A stretch of 64,000 nucleotides of DNA from an uncultured Pelagibacteraceae bacterium (GTDB taxonomy: Bacteria; Pseudomonadota; Alphaproteobacteria; Pelagibacterales; Pelagibacteraceae). The notes below the pieces were generated by a model, which worked only from the letters and a program-made list of their open reading frames with translations, was not told the DNA's origin and ran no database searches. Made by a program: the position numbers and the translations under genes. Below are positions 53,490 through 63,813 of this stretch, piece after piece. Each line of letters opens with the position of its first letter. Position 1 is the stretch's first letter. The DNA lies in the NCBI GenBank assembly GCA_902559395.1, contig CACEHR010000001.1, forward strand, positions 124,001 to 188,000, written 5' to 3'.

Positions 53490-55885
53490 TAAGATGATTT
53501 GCCAAAAGGTTTAATGATTAAGATTAAAGCAGGAAGTAGTGTTAATACTGATATCATAGCTAATAACATGGCTAGTCCTGTAAACACACCAAAATAAATT
53601 GTTGGGATAAATTTTGATAACACCAAAATTGAAAATCCAAAAACAATCGTAATTGAAGTGTTTAATATAGCGACCCCCACAGTTGAATGACAAGTTTTTA
53701 AAGTTTTGTTATAATCTTTTATTTTATTAAACTCTTCTTTAAATCTATAAATATAGTGAATACTGTTATCCACCGCGATACCTATTGTAATTGCTGCAAT
53801 CGTTATAGTCATCATATCCAAAGGTATTCCTAACAATCCAATTATTCCTAGTATAAAAAAAGCTGCAATAAAATTTGGAACAACGCCAATCAATGAAAGT
53901 TTAATATTTCTAAATAAGATTATGAACATTGAAAATATTCCAATCATAACCAATCCTAATGTTAAAATTTGAGATTTAAACAAGCTTTGTAATAAATTGT
54001 TAAATAATATTAATACACCTGCTAATTTGTAATCTTTTTCTTCTAAACCAAATTTATCTTTTAGATCAAAATTAATTTTATTAATTAAATCATTTCTTCT
54101 TAAATCTTCTTGCGAGTCTATAATTCTTAAACTAATTCTAGCCTCATTATCTTTGATAGAAAGATAAGGATCGATGATTTCAGTTTTAATGCTCTCTGGA
54201 ATTTTAGAGTAAAGCACTCCCATTTCTAAAGTACCTAAAGGCTTATTATTATTTAATTGAGTAGCTACTTCAATAATTGATGAAAAAGATAGAACTTTAC
54301 CAATTTCAGGTAGGCTATCTAAGTAATTATGAACAGATGTAATCAGATCAATTTTATCTTTAGTAAACCAATATTTTTCATCATTAGTATCTTCTTCATC
54401 ATCCCAATCATCAAATTCATCATCTTCTTCAGATTTTTTTATTTTTTCTTTTTTTGGAAATTTTAAAATAACCTCTAAAGGAGTGGTTCCACCGAGTTCT
54501 TCATCTATAAGTTTCATACCTCTATAAATTTCGGTATTCTTATTAAAATAATTTATAAAACTATTTTCAACTTCAAGCTTACTTATTCCAGCAATACTGA
54601 ATATTATAACTATTCCAGTTACTAAGAAGATAGAGTTTTTATTATTTATAGAAATTAAACTAAGTAAATTTGTGATTTTAGATTTTTGTTCTTTCTTCAC
54701 TGAAATATTATTTGTGGGTGCAAAGTTTAAAAGGGTAGGTAGCAAAGTAAATGTGATGATAAATGATGTAATCAAACCAAAAGTCATCATCCAACCAAAA
54801 TCAATAATAGGTTTTATTTCACTAAAAATTAAAGATAAGAATGCAAAAATTGTTGTTAGAACAGTATAAATAATTGGCCAAAACATTTTTGAAGTGGTTA
54901 AAGAAATAATTTCAAAATTATTTTTTGATGGGAAATCTTTTTTAAGTTGAAGAAACCTTGTGCTCATATGAATATTCATTGCCATTGTTAAAATCAACAT
55001 AAGCGCAATAAAATTTGATGAGATGACCGTGACCTTCCATCCTAGCAATCCAAGCAATCCCATCATTATTATCACAGAAAAAAGACAACTGCTTATAGGA
55101 ACCACAATCCAAAGAAGATTTCTAAAAACAAACCATAAAGTAGCAATTATAAAAAATAGAACTCCCAAACCAAAAACAATTATATCGCTTTTAATAAAAG
55201 TCATCATATCATCAGCGATCATTGGTATTCCTCCAAGATAAATTTTGCCAATATCACCATAACTCTTAATAATCTGTCTTATTTCTAAAATGTTCTGATG
55301 ATTTTGTTTTTTGATTTGATCTTTAATTAGTTCAACTTCTTCTTTTGATTTATTTTCTATATCTTCTAATTTTTGAGACTGTTTAATGTTAACAATAATG
55401 CCACTAGTTTTACCATCTTCACTAATGACAAAATTTCTAAAAACTGGACTATTTAAAATTTCTTTAAAACCTCGATCTTTATCAACATCTTCGTCTTTTA
55501 ATGTTTTAAAGTTTTCAAGTCTTTCTTGAAGTGGGGAGTCTGAATTATTTAAAAGAGGAATATCTAACAATGTAATTACACTATGAACCCAATTAAGGCT
55601 TTGAATTTTATATTTTAAACTTAATAAATTGTTAATTGATGAGTCAGTTACCATTCCTTCATTTGGTGTATAGGTAAGTATTAAAAATTCTTTAGATCCA
55701 TACCTTTTAGAAACTTCTTTCAGATATGTTAAATCTGGATCACCTTCTATCAATAGAGTTTCCGATGAAGCATCTAATCTAAAATTTTTTGAATAATAAC
55801 CAAAACTTAAAATAGCAATAATTAACAATACAAATATTGCTTTAGGATTTTTAAGAATAATGTTTTGATAAAAATGAGCTATCAT
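53489..55885 (-). CDS. RND/MMPL-family exporter
   Basis: A 798-aa protein built of two halves, each with one helix, a large periplasmic loop and a five-helix block (about 230-390 and 650-795). MTITIAAITIGIAVDNSIHYIYRFKEE is the conserved helix with an intramembrane Asp. The second periplasmic loop carries a very acidic insert at about 486-503 (EEDDEFDDWDDEEDTNDE). Relatives move hydrophobic lipids such as hopanoids; the cargo here is unknown. It is downstream of dnaB by 21 bp. Confidence 0.87.
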   Translation of the reverse strand: MIAHFYQNIILKNPKAIFVLLIIAILSFGYYSKNFRLDASSETLLIEGDPDLTYLKEVSKRYGSKEFLILTYTPNEGMVTDSSINNLLSLKYKIQSLNWVHSVITLLDIPLLNNSDSPLQERLENFKTLKDEDVDKDRGFKEILNSPVFRNFVISEDGKTSGIIVNIKQSQKLEDIENKSKEEVELIKDQIKKQNHQNILEIRQIIKSYGDIGKIYLGGIPMIADDMMTFIKSDIIVFGLGVLFFIIATLWFVFRNLLWIVVPISSCLFSVIIMMGLLGLLGWKVTVISSNFIALMLILTMAMNIHMSTRFLQLKKDFPSKNNFEIISLTTSKMFWPIIYTVLTTIFAFLSLIFSEIKPIIDFGWMMTFGLITSFIITFTLLPTLLNFAPTNNISVKKEQKSKITNLLSLISINNKNSIFLVTGIVIIFSIAGISKLEVENSFINYFNKNTEIYRGMKLIDEELGGTTPLEVILKFPKKEKIKKSEEDDEFDDWDDEEDTNDEKYWFTKDKIDLITSVHNYLDSLPEIGKVLSFSSIIEVATQLNNNKPLGTLEMGVLYSKIPESIKTEIIDPYLSIKDNEARISLRIIDSQEDLRRNDLINKINFDLKDKFGLEEKDYKLAGVLILFNNLLQSLFKSQILTLGLVMIGIFSMFIILFRNIKLSLIGVVPNFIAAFFILGIIGLLGIPLDMMTITIAAITIGIAVDNSIHYIYRFKEEFNKIKDYNKTLKTCHSTVGVAILNTSITIVFGFSILVLSKFIPTIYFGVFTGLAMLLAMISVLTLLPALILIIKPFGKSS

Positions 55886-55906
55886 TCAAGCTCTTTATAT
55901 TGGAAT

Positions 55907-57325
55907 TTAACTTAATTGAGTATCCTTAAATTTTGTAAATCTTTCTTCAAATTCAAGTGTTACATTACCGATAGGACCATGTCTCTGTTTTCCAATTATA
56001 ATTTGAGCTAAATGTGCAACCTCATTCATTTTTGCTTGCCACTCTGCATGCTCAACTGTAGCTTCTCTTGGCTCTTTTCTCTGTAAATAATATCCTTCTC
56101 TGTAAACAAACATTACAACATCAGCATCTTGCTCAATAGATCCAGACTCTCTTAAATCAGCTAATTGAGGTTTATGATCATCTCTTTGCTCTACTTGTCT
56201 TGACAACTGGGAAAGAGCTACGACAGGAACAGAAAGTTCTTTAGCTATTGCTTTCAGTCCTTGTGTAATTTGTGAAATTTCTTGAACTCTTCCATCTTTA
56301 TTAAAAGTAGTACCTCTCATTAATTGAATGTAATCTACCACTATCATATCAAGGCCAAAAAGCCTCTTTATACGTCTTGCTCTATTACTTAAAGCAGCAA
56401 TACTTATTGCTGGAGTTTCATCTATATAAAGAGGAAGTTCAGAAATATTTTTTGATGTTTCTAAAAACTTATCAAACTGATCATCAGATATTCTTCCTCT
56501 TCTTATATCGTTTGAACTAATTCTTGCCTGCTCAGAAATAATTCTGGTAGATAATTGTTCTGAAGACATTTCAAGTGAAAAGAAAGCTATGGACGATTTC
56601 TTGCCGCTCTCTTGTAGTTTTTGAGCTGCGTTAAATGCAATATTTGTTGCTAGTGAGGTTTTTCCCATCGATGGACGACCGGCAATTATAATTAAATCTG
56701 ATTGATGTAATCCACCAAGCTTGTCATCCAAATCTCTTAAACCTGTTGGGACACCAACAATTCCTTCTTCGTTCTTATAAGCAGCTGAAGCCATTTCAAT
56801 TGTTTGTTTCATTGCTTCATCAAATTTTAATAAAGAGGAATTGAAAGATCCTTTTTCAGCTAAATCGAATAATAATCTCTCAGAACTTTCGATTATAGAT
56901 TGTCCACTAGTATCTAGATCATTTATTTTCGCACTATCAATAGTTTGCTCTGAAATTTTTATTAATTCTCTTCTAACAAACATGTCATAAATTATTTTTG
57001 AATATTCTATTGCTTGTCTAACTGATGTTGAAAACTTAGTAATTTTAACCAAATATTCTGGGACATTCAGATCATCTTTTTCATCTTCAAAATAATTTTT
57101 TAAAGTAATTGGGTTAGCCAACATTCCTTTGTAGACAAGACTTTCAATTGCTTCAAAAATTTTTTGATGCATTGGGTCATAAAAGTTAATACTTGAAATT
57201 ATTGTATTAATTTCATCAAAAATATCATTACTTACAAGTATAGATCCTATTACTGCTTGCTCCGCTTCAATGTTATTTGGTAATTCTTTAAATTGATCTT
57301 TTACTACACTTAAATTGTTTTCCAT
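55907..57325 (-). CDS. dnaB: Replicative DNA helicase DnaB
   Basis: A 472-aa hexameric 5'-3' helicase. The N-terminal domain begins LPNNIEAEQAVIGSIL; the RecA-like domain has Walker A in GRPSMGKTSLATNIA, MIVVDYIQLMRG as Walker B and the arginine-finger region SQLSRQVEQRDDHKPQLADLRESG (in parts). It follows the ribosomal genes by a 67-bp gap, keeping the widespread rpsF-rpsR-rplI-dnaB order. Confidence 0.97.
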   Translation of the reverse strand: MENNLSVVKDQFKELPNNIEAEQAVIGSILVSNDIFDEINTIISSINFYDPMHQKIFEAIESLVYKGMLANPITLKNYFEDEKDDLNVPEYLVKITKFSTSVRQAIEYSKIIYDMFVRRELIKISEQTIDSAKINDLDTSGQSIIESSERLLFDLAEKGSFNSSLLKFDEAMKQTIEMASAAYKNEEGIVGVPTGLRDLDDKLGGLHQSDLIIIAGRPSMGKTSLATNIAFNAAQKLQESGKKSSIAFFSLEMSSEQLSTRIISEQARISSNDIRRGRISDDQFDKFLETSKNISELPLYIDETPAISIAALSNRARRIKRLFGLDMIVVDYIQLMRGTTFNKDGRVQEISQITQGLKAIAKELSVPVVALSQLSRQVEQRDDHKPQLADLRESGSIEQDADVVMFVYREGYYLQRKEPREATVEHAEWQAKMNEVAHLAQIIIGKQRHGPIGNVTLEFEERFTKFKDTQLS

Positions 57326-57392
57326 TAAATAAACTTACATGAAAAATAATTAAATAAAATTACTAAAAGGTGCTGGGGAAAAAAATGTATAA

Positions 57393-57851
57393 TTACTGAA
57401 TTGTATCAGCCGAAGAAACATTAATAGTAATTTCAGCATCAACTTCAGAGTGTAAAGATATTTTAACTTTAAATTTTCCTAAAGCTTTTATTTCTTCAAT
57501 TGGTTGTATCATTGAAGGCTTGATTTCAATTTTGTTTTCTTCTTGAATGAGTTTTGAAATTTCAGTTGGTTTAACTGAACCATATAACTCATTATTTTCT
57601 GTACTTAGTTTTTTTACAGAATATTCTTTTCTATTGATTTTTTCAGCTATTTGAGATGCTTCTTTTTTTTTTTCGTTATCTTTCTTAGATAATTCAGCTT
57701 TAATTTTTTCAACTTCTTTTATGTTTTCTTTTGAGGCATATAGAGCTTTTTTATTTGCAATTAAAAAGTTTCTAGCAAAACCTCTTTTTACATCTATTAC
57801 TTCACCAATAGATCCAATTCTTTTCAAGTTTTCTAATAAAATTACTTTCAT
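57393..57851 (-). CDS. rplI: 50S ribosomal protein L9
   Basis: A 152-aa L9 protein: MKVILLENLKRIGSIGEVID with the RGFARNFLI signature (GFARNFLIANKKALYAS), a long charged helix and a C-terminal RNA-binding domain. It follows rpsR by 1 bp. Confidence 0.97.
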   Translation of the reverse strand: MKVILLENLKRIGSIGEVIDVKRGFARNFLIANKKALYASKENIKEVEKIKAELSKKDNEKKKEASQIAEKINRKEYSVKKLSTENNELYGSVKPTEISKLIQEENKIEIKPSMIQPIEEIKALGKFKVKISLHSEVDAEITINVSSADTIQ

Positions 57852-57852
57852 T

Positions 57853-58125
57853 CTATATTAACGCCAAATTTCTAGCTCTTTTAATTGAAAGAGAAAGTTC
57901 TCTTTGTTTCTTTTGAGATACATTTGTTATTCTTGAAGGTAAAATTTTACCATTCTCGGACACATATTTCTTCAATAGTTTAATATTTTTATAGTCTACT
58001 TCTGGAGCACCTTTGACTGATAGTGGACAAGTTTTTTTGAATTTATATTTATTTGGTTGAAAAATACTTAATTTTGCAAAGTTACTTTGTTTACCTCTTT
58101 TGTTCCCACTTTGTCTTTTTGGCAT
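57853..58125 (-). CDS. rpsR: 30S ribosomal protein S18
   Basis: A 90-aa S18 with the usual core [19 protein letters not shown] and the closing [26 protein letters not shown] region. S18 pairs with S6 on the 30S platform. Its start overlaps the rpsF stop by one base. Confidence 0.97.
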   Translation of the reverse strand: MPKRQSGNKRGKQSNFAKLSIFQPNKYKFKKTCPLSVKGAPEVDYKNIKLLKKYVSENGKILPSRITNVSQKKQRELSLSIKRARNLALI

Positions 58126-58478
58126 TAGTTTTTAGCACTTTCTTTTTTTTCACTATCTTCTTTTTTTCCAAAATAGTTTGTCTCTAGATTAAATTTTTTT
58201 ACTCTAACTGTTAGATATCTTAGTAATTTTTTATCTATAGCTTCATTTTTTTCTAATTCATCAATCACATTTCCTTTACCTTTTATTTTAAAATGTATGT
58301 AACTTCCTTTTTTATTCTTTTTAATAAGATAAGATAAATTTAGTAATCCCCAGTTTTCAGTTTTAACAACTTCACCATCATTTTTTTCAACAATTTTAGA
58401 ATATTTTTCTGTTAGTTGCTTTAATTCACTCGGTGAAGTATCTTGCCTAGCAATAATAGTATGTTCGTATAAATTCAT
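58125..58478 (-). CDS. rpsF: 30S ribosomal protein S6
   Basis: A 117-aa S6: [20 protein letters not shown], the [24 protein letters not shown] strand region and [12 protein letters not shown]-like [18 protein letters not shown], with a lysine-rich tail. First gene of rpsF-rpsR-rplI-(dnaB), divergent from fabD over 87 bp. A TATAAT -10 box lies 33 bp upstream of the start. Confidence 0.97.
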   Translation of the reverse strand: MNLYEHTIIARQDTSPSELKQLTEKYSKIVEKNDGEVVKTENWGLLNLSYLIKKNKKGSYIHFKIKGKGNVIDELEKNEAIDKKLLRYLTVRVKKFNLETNYFGKKEDSEKKESAKN

Positions 58479-58510
58479 TTAAGTTCTTTAATAAAAAGTG
58501 AGGATATACT

Positions 58511-58516
58511 ATTATA
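58511..58516 (-). promoter_or_regulatory. -10 box of the rpsF operon
   Basis: The minus strand reads TATAAT at 58516-58511, 33 bp before the rpsF ATG. The -35 region is poor (TTTAAC at 17-nt spacing), so the assignment rests on the perfect -10 and the position in a divergent gap. Confidence 0.45.
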
Positions 58517-58565
58517 AAAGTTCAATTACAATAGTTAAAAAGGCAAAAATATTAGTTTTTTTTAT

Positions 58566-59492
58566 ATGTTTTCAGTAATTTTTCCAGGTCAGGGATCTCA
58601 AATAGTGGGAATGGGAAAAGAGTTTTATGACAAATTTCAAATAGTAAAAGAGCTATTTAAGCAGGCAGATGATACACTTAATTTTTCTATTTCTAAGCTT
58701 ATTTTAGAAGGACCAAAGGAAGAGTTAGATGTAACAGCTAACACACAACCAGCTATATTTTTAATAAGTTACTCAATATTTAATGTTGTAAAAAATGAAT
58801 TCAAATTAGATTTAAATAAAGCGAAATACTTCGCTGGACACTCTTTAGGTGAATATTCAGCTTTATCATGTGCAGGATATTTGGATTTTTCAGATACTTT
58901 AAAAATATTAAGAATCAGAGGAGATGCTATGCAAAATTCTGTGCCTAAAGGGCAGGGAGGAATGGTTGCGGTATTAGGCTCAACAGTTGATGCGATTGAA
59001 AGAATTTTGAAAGAACATAAAGAAAATTTTAAAGCACAAATTGCAAATGACAATTCTGAAGGTCAAATTGTTTTGAGTGGAAAAACAGATGACTTAGAAA
59101 AGTTAATTAAAATTTTAAAGGATAATTCAATAAAAAATATCAAGCTTCCAGTAAGTGCACCCTTCCACTGTAAATTGATGAATGATGCAACGAAAATTAT
59201 GACAGAAGAGTTAAATAAAATAAACTTTAAAAATGGACAAAATAAATTAATTTCAAATGTTACTGCGAATGAGATTAAAGATCCAAATGAGCTAAAAAAT
59301 CTATTAATTAAGCAAATAGAAAATAGAGTTAGATGGAGAGAAAGTGTGATTAATATGATAGAAAATGATGTAAACCATTTTATAGAAATTGGACCTGGGA
59401 AAGTTTTGTCAGGCTTGGTAAAAAGAATAAATAGAAATGTTAAAATTGATACAATTAATGGTCAAAGTGATATTGAAGGTCTAAAAATATGA
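58566..59492 (+). CDS. fabD: Malonyl-CoA--ACP transacylase
   Basis: A 308-aa FabD that loads malonate onto acyl carrier protein. It has FPGQGSQIVGMG at the N-terminus, the nucleophile Ser in GHSLGEYSAL, the conserved Arg in ILRIRGDAMQ and His in SAPFHCKLM. It leads fabD-fabG-acpP-gmk and overlaps fabG by 4 bp. Confidence 0.97.
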   Translation: MFSVIFPGQGSQIVGMGKEFYDKFQIVKELFKQADDTLNFSISKLILEGPKEELDVTANTQPAIFLISYSIFNVVKNEFKLDLNKAKYFAGHSLGEYSALSCAGYLDFSDTLKILRIRGDAMQNSVPKGQGGMVAVLGSTVDAIERILKEHKENFKAQIANDNSEGQIVLSGKTDDLEKLIKILKDNSIKNIKLPVSAPFHCKLMNDATKIMTEELNKINFKNGQNKLISNVTANEIKDPNELKNLLIKQIENRVRWRESVINMIENDVNHFIEIGPGKVLSGLVKRINRNVKIDTINGQSDIEGLKI

Positions 59493-60226
59493 CAGATTTA
59501 AAAGGTAAAAATATTATTGTTACTGGCGCCTCAGGTGGAATTGGAAATTCAATAATTAAAAAATTAAGTCATGCTGGTGGAAATATTTTAGCTTCAGGCA
59601 CAAAAATAGAAAAACTTCAGGAACTAAAAGATAAATATGGAAATATTCAAATATTAAAGTTTGACATTTCTCAAAGTGACAAAATTGAGGAATTTATTGA
59701 AAACGCAACTAAAGAACTTGGTGGTAGTTTAGATTGCATAGTTAACAATGCAGGTATCACACAAGATAATTTGGCAATAAGGATGAGTTTAGAGGAATGG
59801 CAAAAAGTAATTGATATTAATTTGACATCGACTTTTTTAATGAGCAAGTCAGCGATAAAAAAGATGCTTAAAAATAAATCTGGAAAGATTGTTAACATTA
59901 CATCAGTTGTTGGTCATACAGGGAACTTAGGACAAGCAAATTATACTGCTTCCAAAGCAGGTATAATTGCGATGTCAAAGAGCTTGGCAATAGAATATGC
60001 AAAAAAAAATATAAATATAAATTGTATTTCTCCTGGCTTTATTAAAACAGCTATGACAGATAAATTAGATGATAAATTTAAAGATGCTATAATATCAAAA
60101 ATTCCTTCAGCACGTCTAGGAGAGCCAGATGATATTGCAAATGCAGTGCTTTTTTTGTGCTCAAGTCAATCAAGTTATATAAATGGTGAAACCTTACATG
60201 TTAATGGAGGCATGTATATGGCTTGA
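59489..60226 (+). CDS. fabG: 3-oxoacyl-[ACP] reductase
   Basis: A 245-aa SDR reducing 3-ketoacyl-ACP with NADPH in chain elongation. Cofactor motif TGASGGIGNSII, NNAGITQDNL, catalytic Ser in ITSVVGHTG and YTASKAG give the S-Y-K set. The position between fabD and acpP fixes the identity among many SDRs. Confidence 0.97.
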   Translation: MTDLKGKNIIVTGASGGIGNSIIKKLSHAGGNILASGTKIEKLQELKDKYGNIQILKFDISQSDKIEEFIENATKELGGSLDCIVNNAGITQDNLAIRMSLEEWQKVIDINLTSTFLMSKSAIKKMLKNKSGKIVNITSVVGHTGNLGQANYTASKAGIIAMSKSLAIEYAKKNININCISPGFIKTAMTDKLDDKFKDAIISKIPSARLGEPDDIANAVLFLCSSQSSYINGETLHVNGGMYMA

Positions 60227-60274
60227 CAAAATAGGTTTTTAAACTATTAAGAATTTATAACAAAAAGGATCAAT

Positions 60275-60514
60275 ATGTCAGAAGACGTTTCAAGCAAAGT
60301 AAAAAAAATTGTAGCTGATCACTTAGGTATCGACGAAGCTAAAGTTACTGAGGAGTCAAGTTTCATAGACGATTTAGGAGCTGATAGTTTAGATACAGTT
60401 GAATTAGTGATGGCCTTCGAGGAAGAATTTGGATCTGAAATTTCAGATAGTGAAGCTGAGAAAATTTTAACTGTAGGTGATGCAGTTAAGTTTATCGAAG
60501 GAAAAGCTAACTAG
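60275..60514 (+). CDS. acpP: Acyl carrier protein
   Basis: A 79-aa acidic ACP. The 4'-phosphopantetheine attachment serine lies in [20 protein letters not shown] (about residue 37). AAAAAGGA 5 bp before the ATG is one of the better ribosome sites here, in keeping with high expression. The usual next gene, fabF, is absent; gmk follows after 8 bp. Confidence 0.97.
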   Translation: MSEDVSSKVKKIVADHLGIDEAKVTEESSFIDDLGADSLDTVELVMAFEEEFGSEISDSEAEKILTVGDAVKFIEGKAN

Positions 60515-60522
60515 AAATTTTA

Positions 60523-61155
60523 ATGCCATCAGAAAAAGATGGGATAATGATTATTTTATCCTCTCCATCAGGAGCTGGTAAAACGACTTTAGTTAAAAAA
60601 TTATCTGAAAAAGATAATTTTAAAATATCAATCTCACATACAACCAGACAACCTAGACCTAACGAAAATCAAAATGAAGATTATTTTTTCGTTAATGAGA
60701 TAGAATTTAAAAGATTAATTAAAAATGAGGAGTTTCTAGAATATGCAAAAGTCTTCAATAATTTTTATGGCACAACAAGAACGCCAGTTATAGATAAATT
60801 AAATAAAGGAAAAAATGTTCTTTTTGATATTGATTGGCAGGGAGCTGATCAAATCAAGAATAAAAAATTAGATTATAAATTGATTACTTTTTTTATTCTT
60901 CCTCCTAGTAAAGAAGTATTGTTTGAAAGATTATCTAAACGACACTCAAATGATAAATTAATAGCTGAGGAAAGAATGAAGCAATTCGAGAGAGATGTGT
61001 TACATTGGATAAATTACGATTACGTAGTTATAAATAACGATTTAAATGAATGTTATAATAAAATAACAAACTTAATTGATGCAGTTATAAATAATGGATC
61101 AAAAGATTATGATATTGATTTTATTAGAAGTCATGTTGAAAAACTAACTTCTTAA
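60523..61155 (+). CDS. gmk: Guanylate kinase
   Basis: A 210-aa enzyme that phosphorylates GMP (and dGMP) with ATP. The P-loop is [15 protein letters not shown], the GMP-binding part [21 protein letters not shown], and [12 protein letters not shown] follows. It handles the product of guaA/guaB upstream in the window. Its end overlaps the convergent rsmA by 12 bp. Confidence 0.97.
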   Translation: MPSEKDGIMIILSSPSGAGKTTLVKKLSEKDNFKISISHTTRQPRPNENQNEDYFFVNEIEFKRLIKNEEFLEYAKVFNNFYGTTRTPVIDKLNKGKNVLFDIDWQGADQIKNKKLDYKLITFFILPPSKEVLFERLSKRHSNDKLIAEERMKQFERDVLHWINYDYVVINNDLNECYNKITNLIDAVINNGSKDYDIDFIRSHVEKLTS

Positions 61156-61929
61156 ATTCTCATATTCGCTAGCCAGCTTGTAATAAGTTTCCAAATTTAT
61201 GTTTTGTGGTCTTAACGTTAGATCAATTTTAAGTTTATCTAAAACTCTATGATTTCCATTAAAAAGTTGGTTAAATGGTTTTTTTAACATTTTTCTTCTT
61301 TGATTAAAAAATATCCTTGTAATTTTTTCTAAATTTTTAGGATCTTTAATATTAATAAATTTTTTTTTTGGATAAAAAATTAATAAAGAGCTATCTACTT
61401 TTGGCTTAGGAGAAAAAGCACTGGGTTTAATATCACAAATTTTTTTAATATTAAGTTTCCAATTACAAATAATTGATAACCTACCATAATTTGCTGTATT
61501 AAATTTAGCAATTATTCTATCAGCAACTTCTTTCTGAAACATTAAAACCAGACAATCAAACCAAAAAACATCTTTTAAATTAATTATCCATTTACTTAAA
61601 ATTTCAGTTGAAATATTATAAGGCAAATTTCCAAATACGGTAACATTGTCTTTAAAAAAACTTGTTTCATCAATTTTTAAAACATCTTCATTTATAATTG
61701 TTATTTGATTTTTAAATTTATTATTTAAATTAATTGCAAGTTGATTATCCTTTTCTATTACAAAAACTTTTTTTGGATTTTTCTTTAAAATATAAGATGT
61801 AAGGTTTCCAGTACCAGGTCCAATCTCAAGGACCATTTTATCTTTAATAAAGGTTGTATTAATTATTTTTTCTAAAATATTTTTATCTATTAAAAAATTT
61901 TGACCTAAACTTTTTTTAGCTTTAATCAA
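61144..61929 (-). CDS. rsmA: 16S rRNA dimethyladenosine transferase RsmA (KsgA)
   Basis: A 261-aa methyltransferase that dimethylates two adjacent adenosines in helix 45 of 16S rRNA. It has [21 protein letters not shown] motif [16 protein letters not shown] and the target-base motif [12 protein letters not shown]. The start overlaps the pdxA stop by 4 bp, forming the lptD-surA-pdxA-rsmA order known from many proteobacteria. Confidence 0.97.
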   Translation of the reverse strand: MIKAKKSLGQNFLIDKNILEKIINTTFIKDKMVLEIGPGTGNLTSYILKKNPKKVFVIEKDNQLAINLNNKFKNQITIINEDVLKIDETSFFKDNVTVFGNLPYNISTEILSKWIINLKDVFWFDCLVLMFQKEVADRIIAKFNTANYGRLSIICNWKLNIKKICDIKPSAFSPKPKVDSSLLIFYPKKKFINIKDPKNLEKITRIFFNQRRKMLKKPFNQLFNGNHRVLDKLKIDLTLRPQNINLETYYKLASEYENLRS

Positions 61930-62891
61930 TTTTTATCCAAAAATGAAATTGCTCTTATTAAACTTAAAGGATTTGATTTATTTTTTCCTAACATTTTTTC
62001 ATTTGGACCATGATCAGGGGATATACGAATAAAGGGCAGTCCTAAAGTAATGTTTATCGCATCATATTCGTATATTGTCTTTATAGGTGATAAAACTTGA
62101 TCATGATACATGCCTATAATAACATCAAATTTTTTTCTATTATCTTTTAAAAAAATTGTATCAGCAGAATGGGGACCTGAGACTTTATAACCAATTTTTT
62201 TTAATTCAATTACCGAAGGTTTAATTACTTTTTCATCTTCGTTATAATCATCTATGCTTTCACAGTGAGGATTTAAACCTAAAATAGCTATTTGGGGTTC
62301 AAATTTTAAAAAAGATTTGTAAAAATTCACTATTAGTTTAACTTTGTTTTTTATAATTTTTTTATCAACTTTTTTATTTACTAATTTTAATGGTAAATGC
62401 GTCGTAATTGGACAAACTGATAAACTTTTATTATAAATCAGCATAGCAGTATTATTAGATGAAAATTTTTCTGAAATATATTCAGTAATACCTAGGTGTT
62501 TTTTTTTTAAAAAACTTTTTTTTGAAATTGGCCCATTTATAAATTTATTTGTAATTCCACTTTTAATAATATTTAGACCAATTTTAAAAGATTGTTCAAT
62601 ATAGCTATTGGATTTAAGAGAAATTTTATCAAACGCTTTTGATGCATTATAATTAATATTAATTAAATTTATTGATTTATTATTAAGATTATAATTTGAA
62701 AGTTTTTTATAATCTAAAATTGTTATTTTTTTTTTATAATTAAGCTTTTTCATCTGTAGTTTAAGCAACTTGTAAGACGCAATTAAAATAAGAGGACTTT
62801 TAATTTTCTTTTTTAATGCTTTAAAGAAAATTTCTAAAAAAATACTATTTGGCTCTCCAGCAACTATAATTATAGGTTTAAATTTTTTCAA
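61926..62891 (-). CDS. pdxA: 4-hydroxythreonine-4-phosphate dehydrogenase
   Basis: A 321-aa PdxA for pyridoxal phosphate synthesis. Sequence is divergent but signatures remain: IIVAGEPNSIFLEIFFKAL at the start, NGPISKKSF, GLNPHCES, GMYHDQVLSPIKTI (metal His) and the C-terminal IRISPDHGPNEKMLG where most have RTSVDHGTALDLAG. Several enzymes here use PLP (gcvP, ltaE). It lies in the rsmA-surA context and overlaps both neighbours. Confidence 0.93.
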   Translation of the reverse strand: MKKFKPIIIVAGEPNSIFLEIFFKALKKKIKSPLILIASYKLLKLQMKKLNYKKKITILDYKKLSNYNLNNKSINLININYNASKAFDKISLKSNSYIEQSFKIGLNIIKSGITNKFINGPISKKSFLKKKHLGITEYISEKFSSNNTAMLIYNKSLSVCPITTHLPLKLVNKKVDKKIIKNKVKLIVNFYKSFLKFEPQIAILGLNPHCESIDDYNEDEKVIKPSVIELKKIGYKVSGPHSADTIFLKDNRKKFDVIIGMYHDQVLSPIKTIYEYDAINITLGLPFIRISPDHGPNEKMLGKNKSNPLSLIRAISFLDKN

Positions 62892-63813
62892 TTTTAAGAT
62901 TTTTTTTAATTTTTTTAAAATAGATATTTGAAAATCTATTTAATTGTTGATTTGTTTTTAATCGAATTAATTTATTAAGCTCTTTATCAATATCCAGTGA
63001 AATTTTTTCTTTTTTAATTTCATTAATTTTAATAATCAAAAAACCACCTTGTATTGTAATGGGATTACTATATTTACCAATTTGCATATTAATAATTTTT
63101 TCTCTTAAATTTTTACTTATTGAATTTTCATTAATCCATCCCAAATTTCCTCCAAAACTTTTTGTTTCTGATACACTATGAATTAATGCTGCATTTTCAA
63201 AACCTTTGTTCTCGATATCATCTATGATTTGGTTTAGTTTATCAGAAAAATTTTCAGCTTTTTCAACATTAAATACGATTTCAGATAAATTAAATATGTT
63301 TTGATTTTCTTTTAATGAAATCTCTTTTTTTAACTTAGATACATCTACCTGAACTTTTGATTTATATTTTTCATATATGAGCTGATTCCACAAAGCTTCT
63401 ATAGATAATTTTTCTTTAAATTCATTTAAACTTATACCTAAATTATTTAATTTTTTTTCAAACTCTGCTTTATTATTTAAACCAATCTTAGAATATGTTT
63501 CTGTTATCATTTGATTAGTATAATCATCATTAATAATTATATTTTCAACGTGTTTTAAAATTTCTATTTTCTTTATCTTTTCTCTTATTATTGAGTTTTT
63601 TGAAATTTCAAAAATTTCATCCTTTTCTAAGTCGCTTATCGTTGGATTAATTAAACTTAAATATTTAAACTCTTTTTTTAAGTCATATGTTGTAATTATT
63701 TCGTTATTTACTTTATACAAAATTTTATTTTCAACGGAATTTGATGAAATGGGTATAAGCCATAAAATAACAATTATATAAAAAATATTAATTTTTTTAG
63801 TTAAATAGATCAT
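62878..63813 (-). CDS. surA: SurA-like periplasmic peptidyl-prolyl isomerase
   Basis: A 311-aa exported chaperone with N-terminal signal segment (INIFYIIVILWLIPISSNS), a SurA-type N-domain starting NKILYKVNNEIITTYDLKKE, and a single parvulin domain (about 170-270) with SFGGNLGWINENSI. It should help outer-membrane proteins fold, in line with the downstream lptD neighbour. Shorter than E. coli SurA (428 aa), with one rather than two parvulin domains. Confidence 0.9.
   Translation of the reverse strand: MIYLTKKINIFYIIVILWLIPISSNSVENKILYKVNNEIITTYDLKKEFKYLSLINPTISDLEKDEIFEISKNSIIREKIKKIEILKHVENIIINDDYTNQMITETYSKIGLNNKAEFEKKLNNLGISLNEFKEKLSIEALWNQLIYEKYKSKVQVDVSKLKKEISLKENQNIFNLSEIVFNVEKAENFSDKLNQIIDDIENKGFENAALIHSVSETKSFGGNLGWINENSISKNLREKIINMQIGKYSNPITIQGGFLIIKINEIKKEKISLDIDKELNKLIRLKTNQQLNRFSNIYFKKIKKNLKIEKI

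Noticed and set aside
57326-57392. Terminator between rplI and dnaB
   Set aside because: The CCCCAGCACC segment has no complementary partner nearby, so no hairpin forms.
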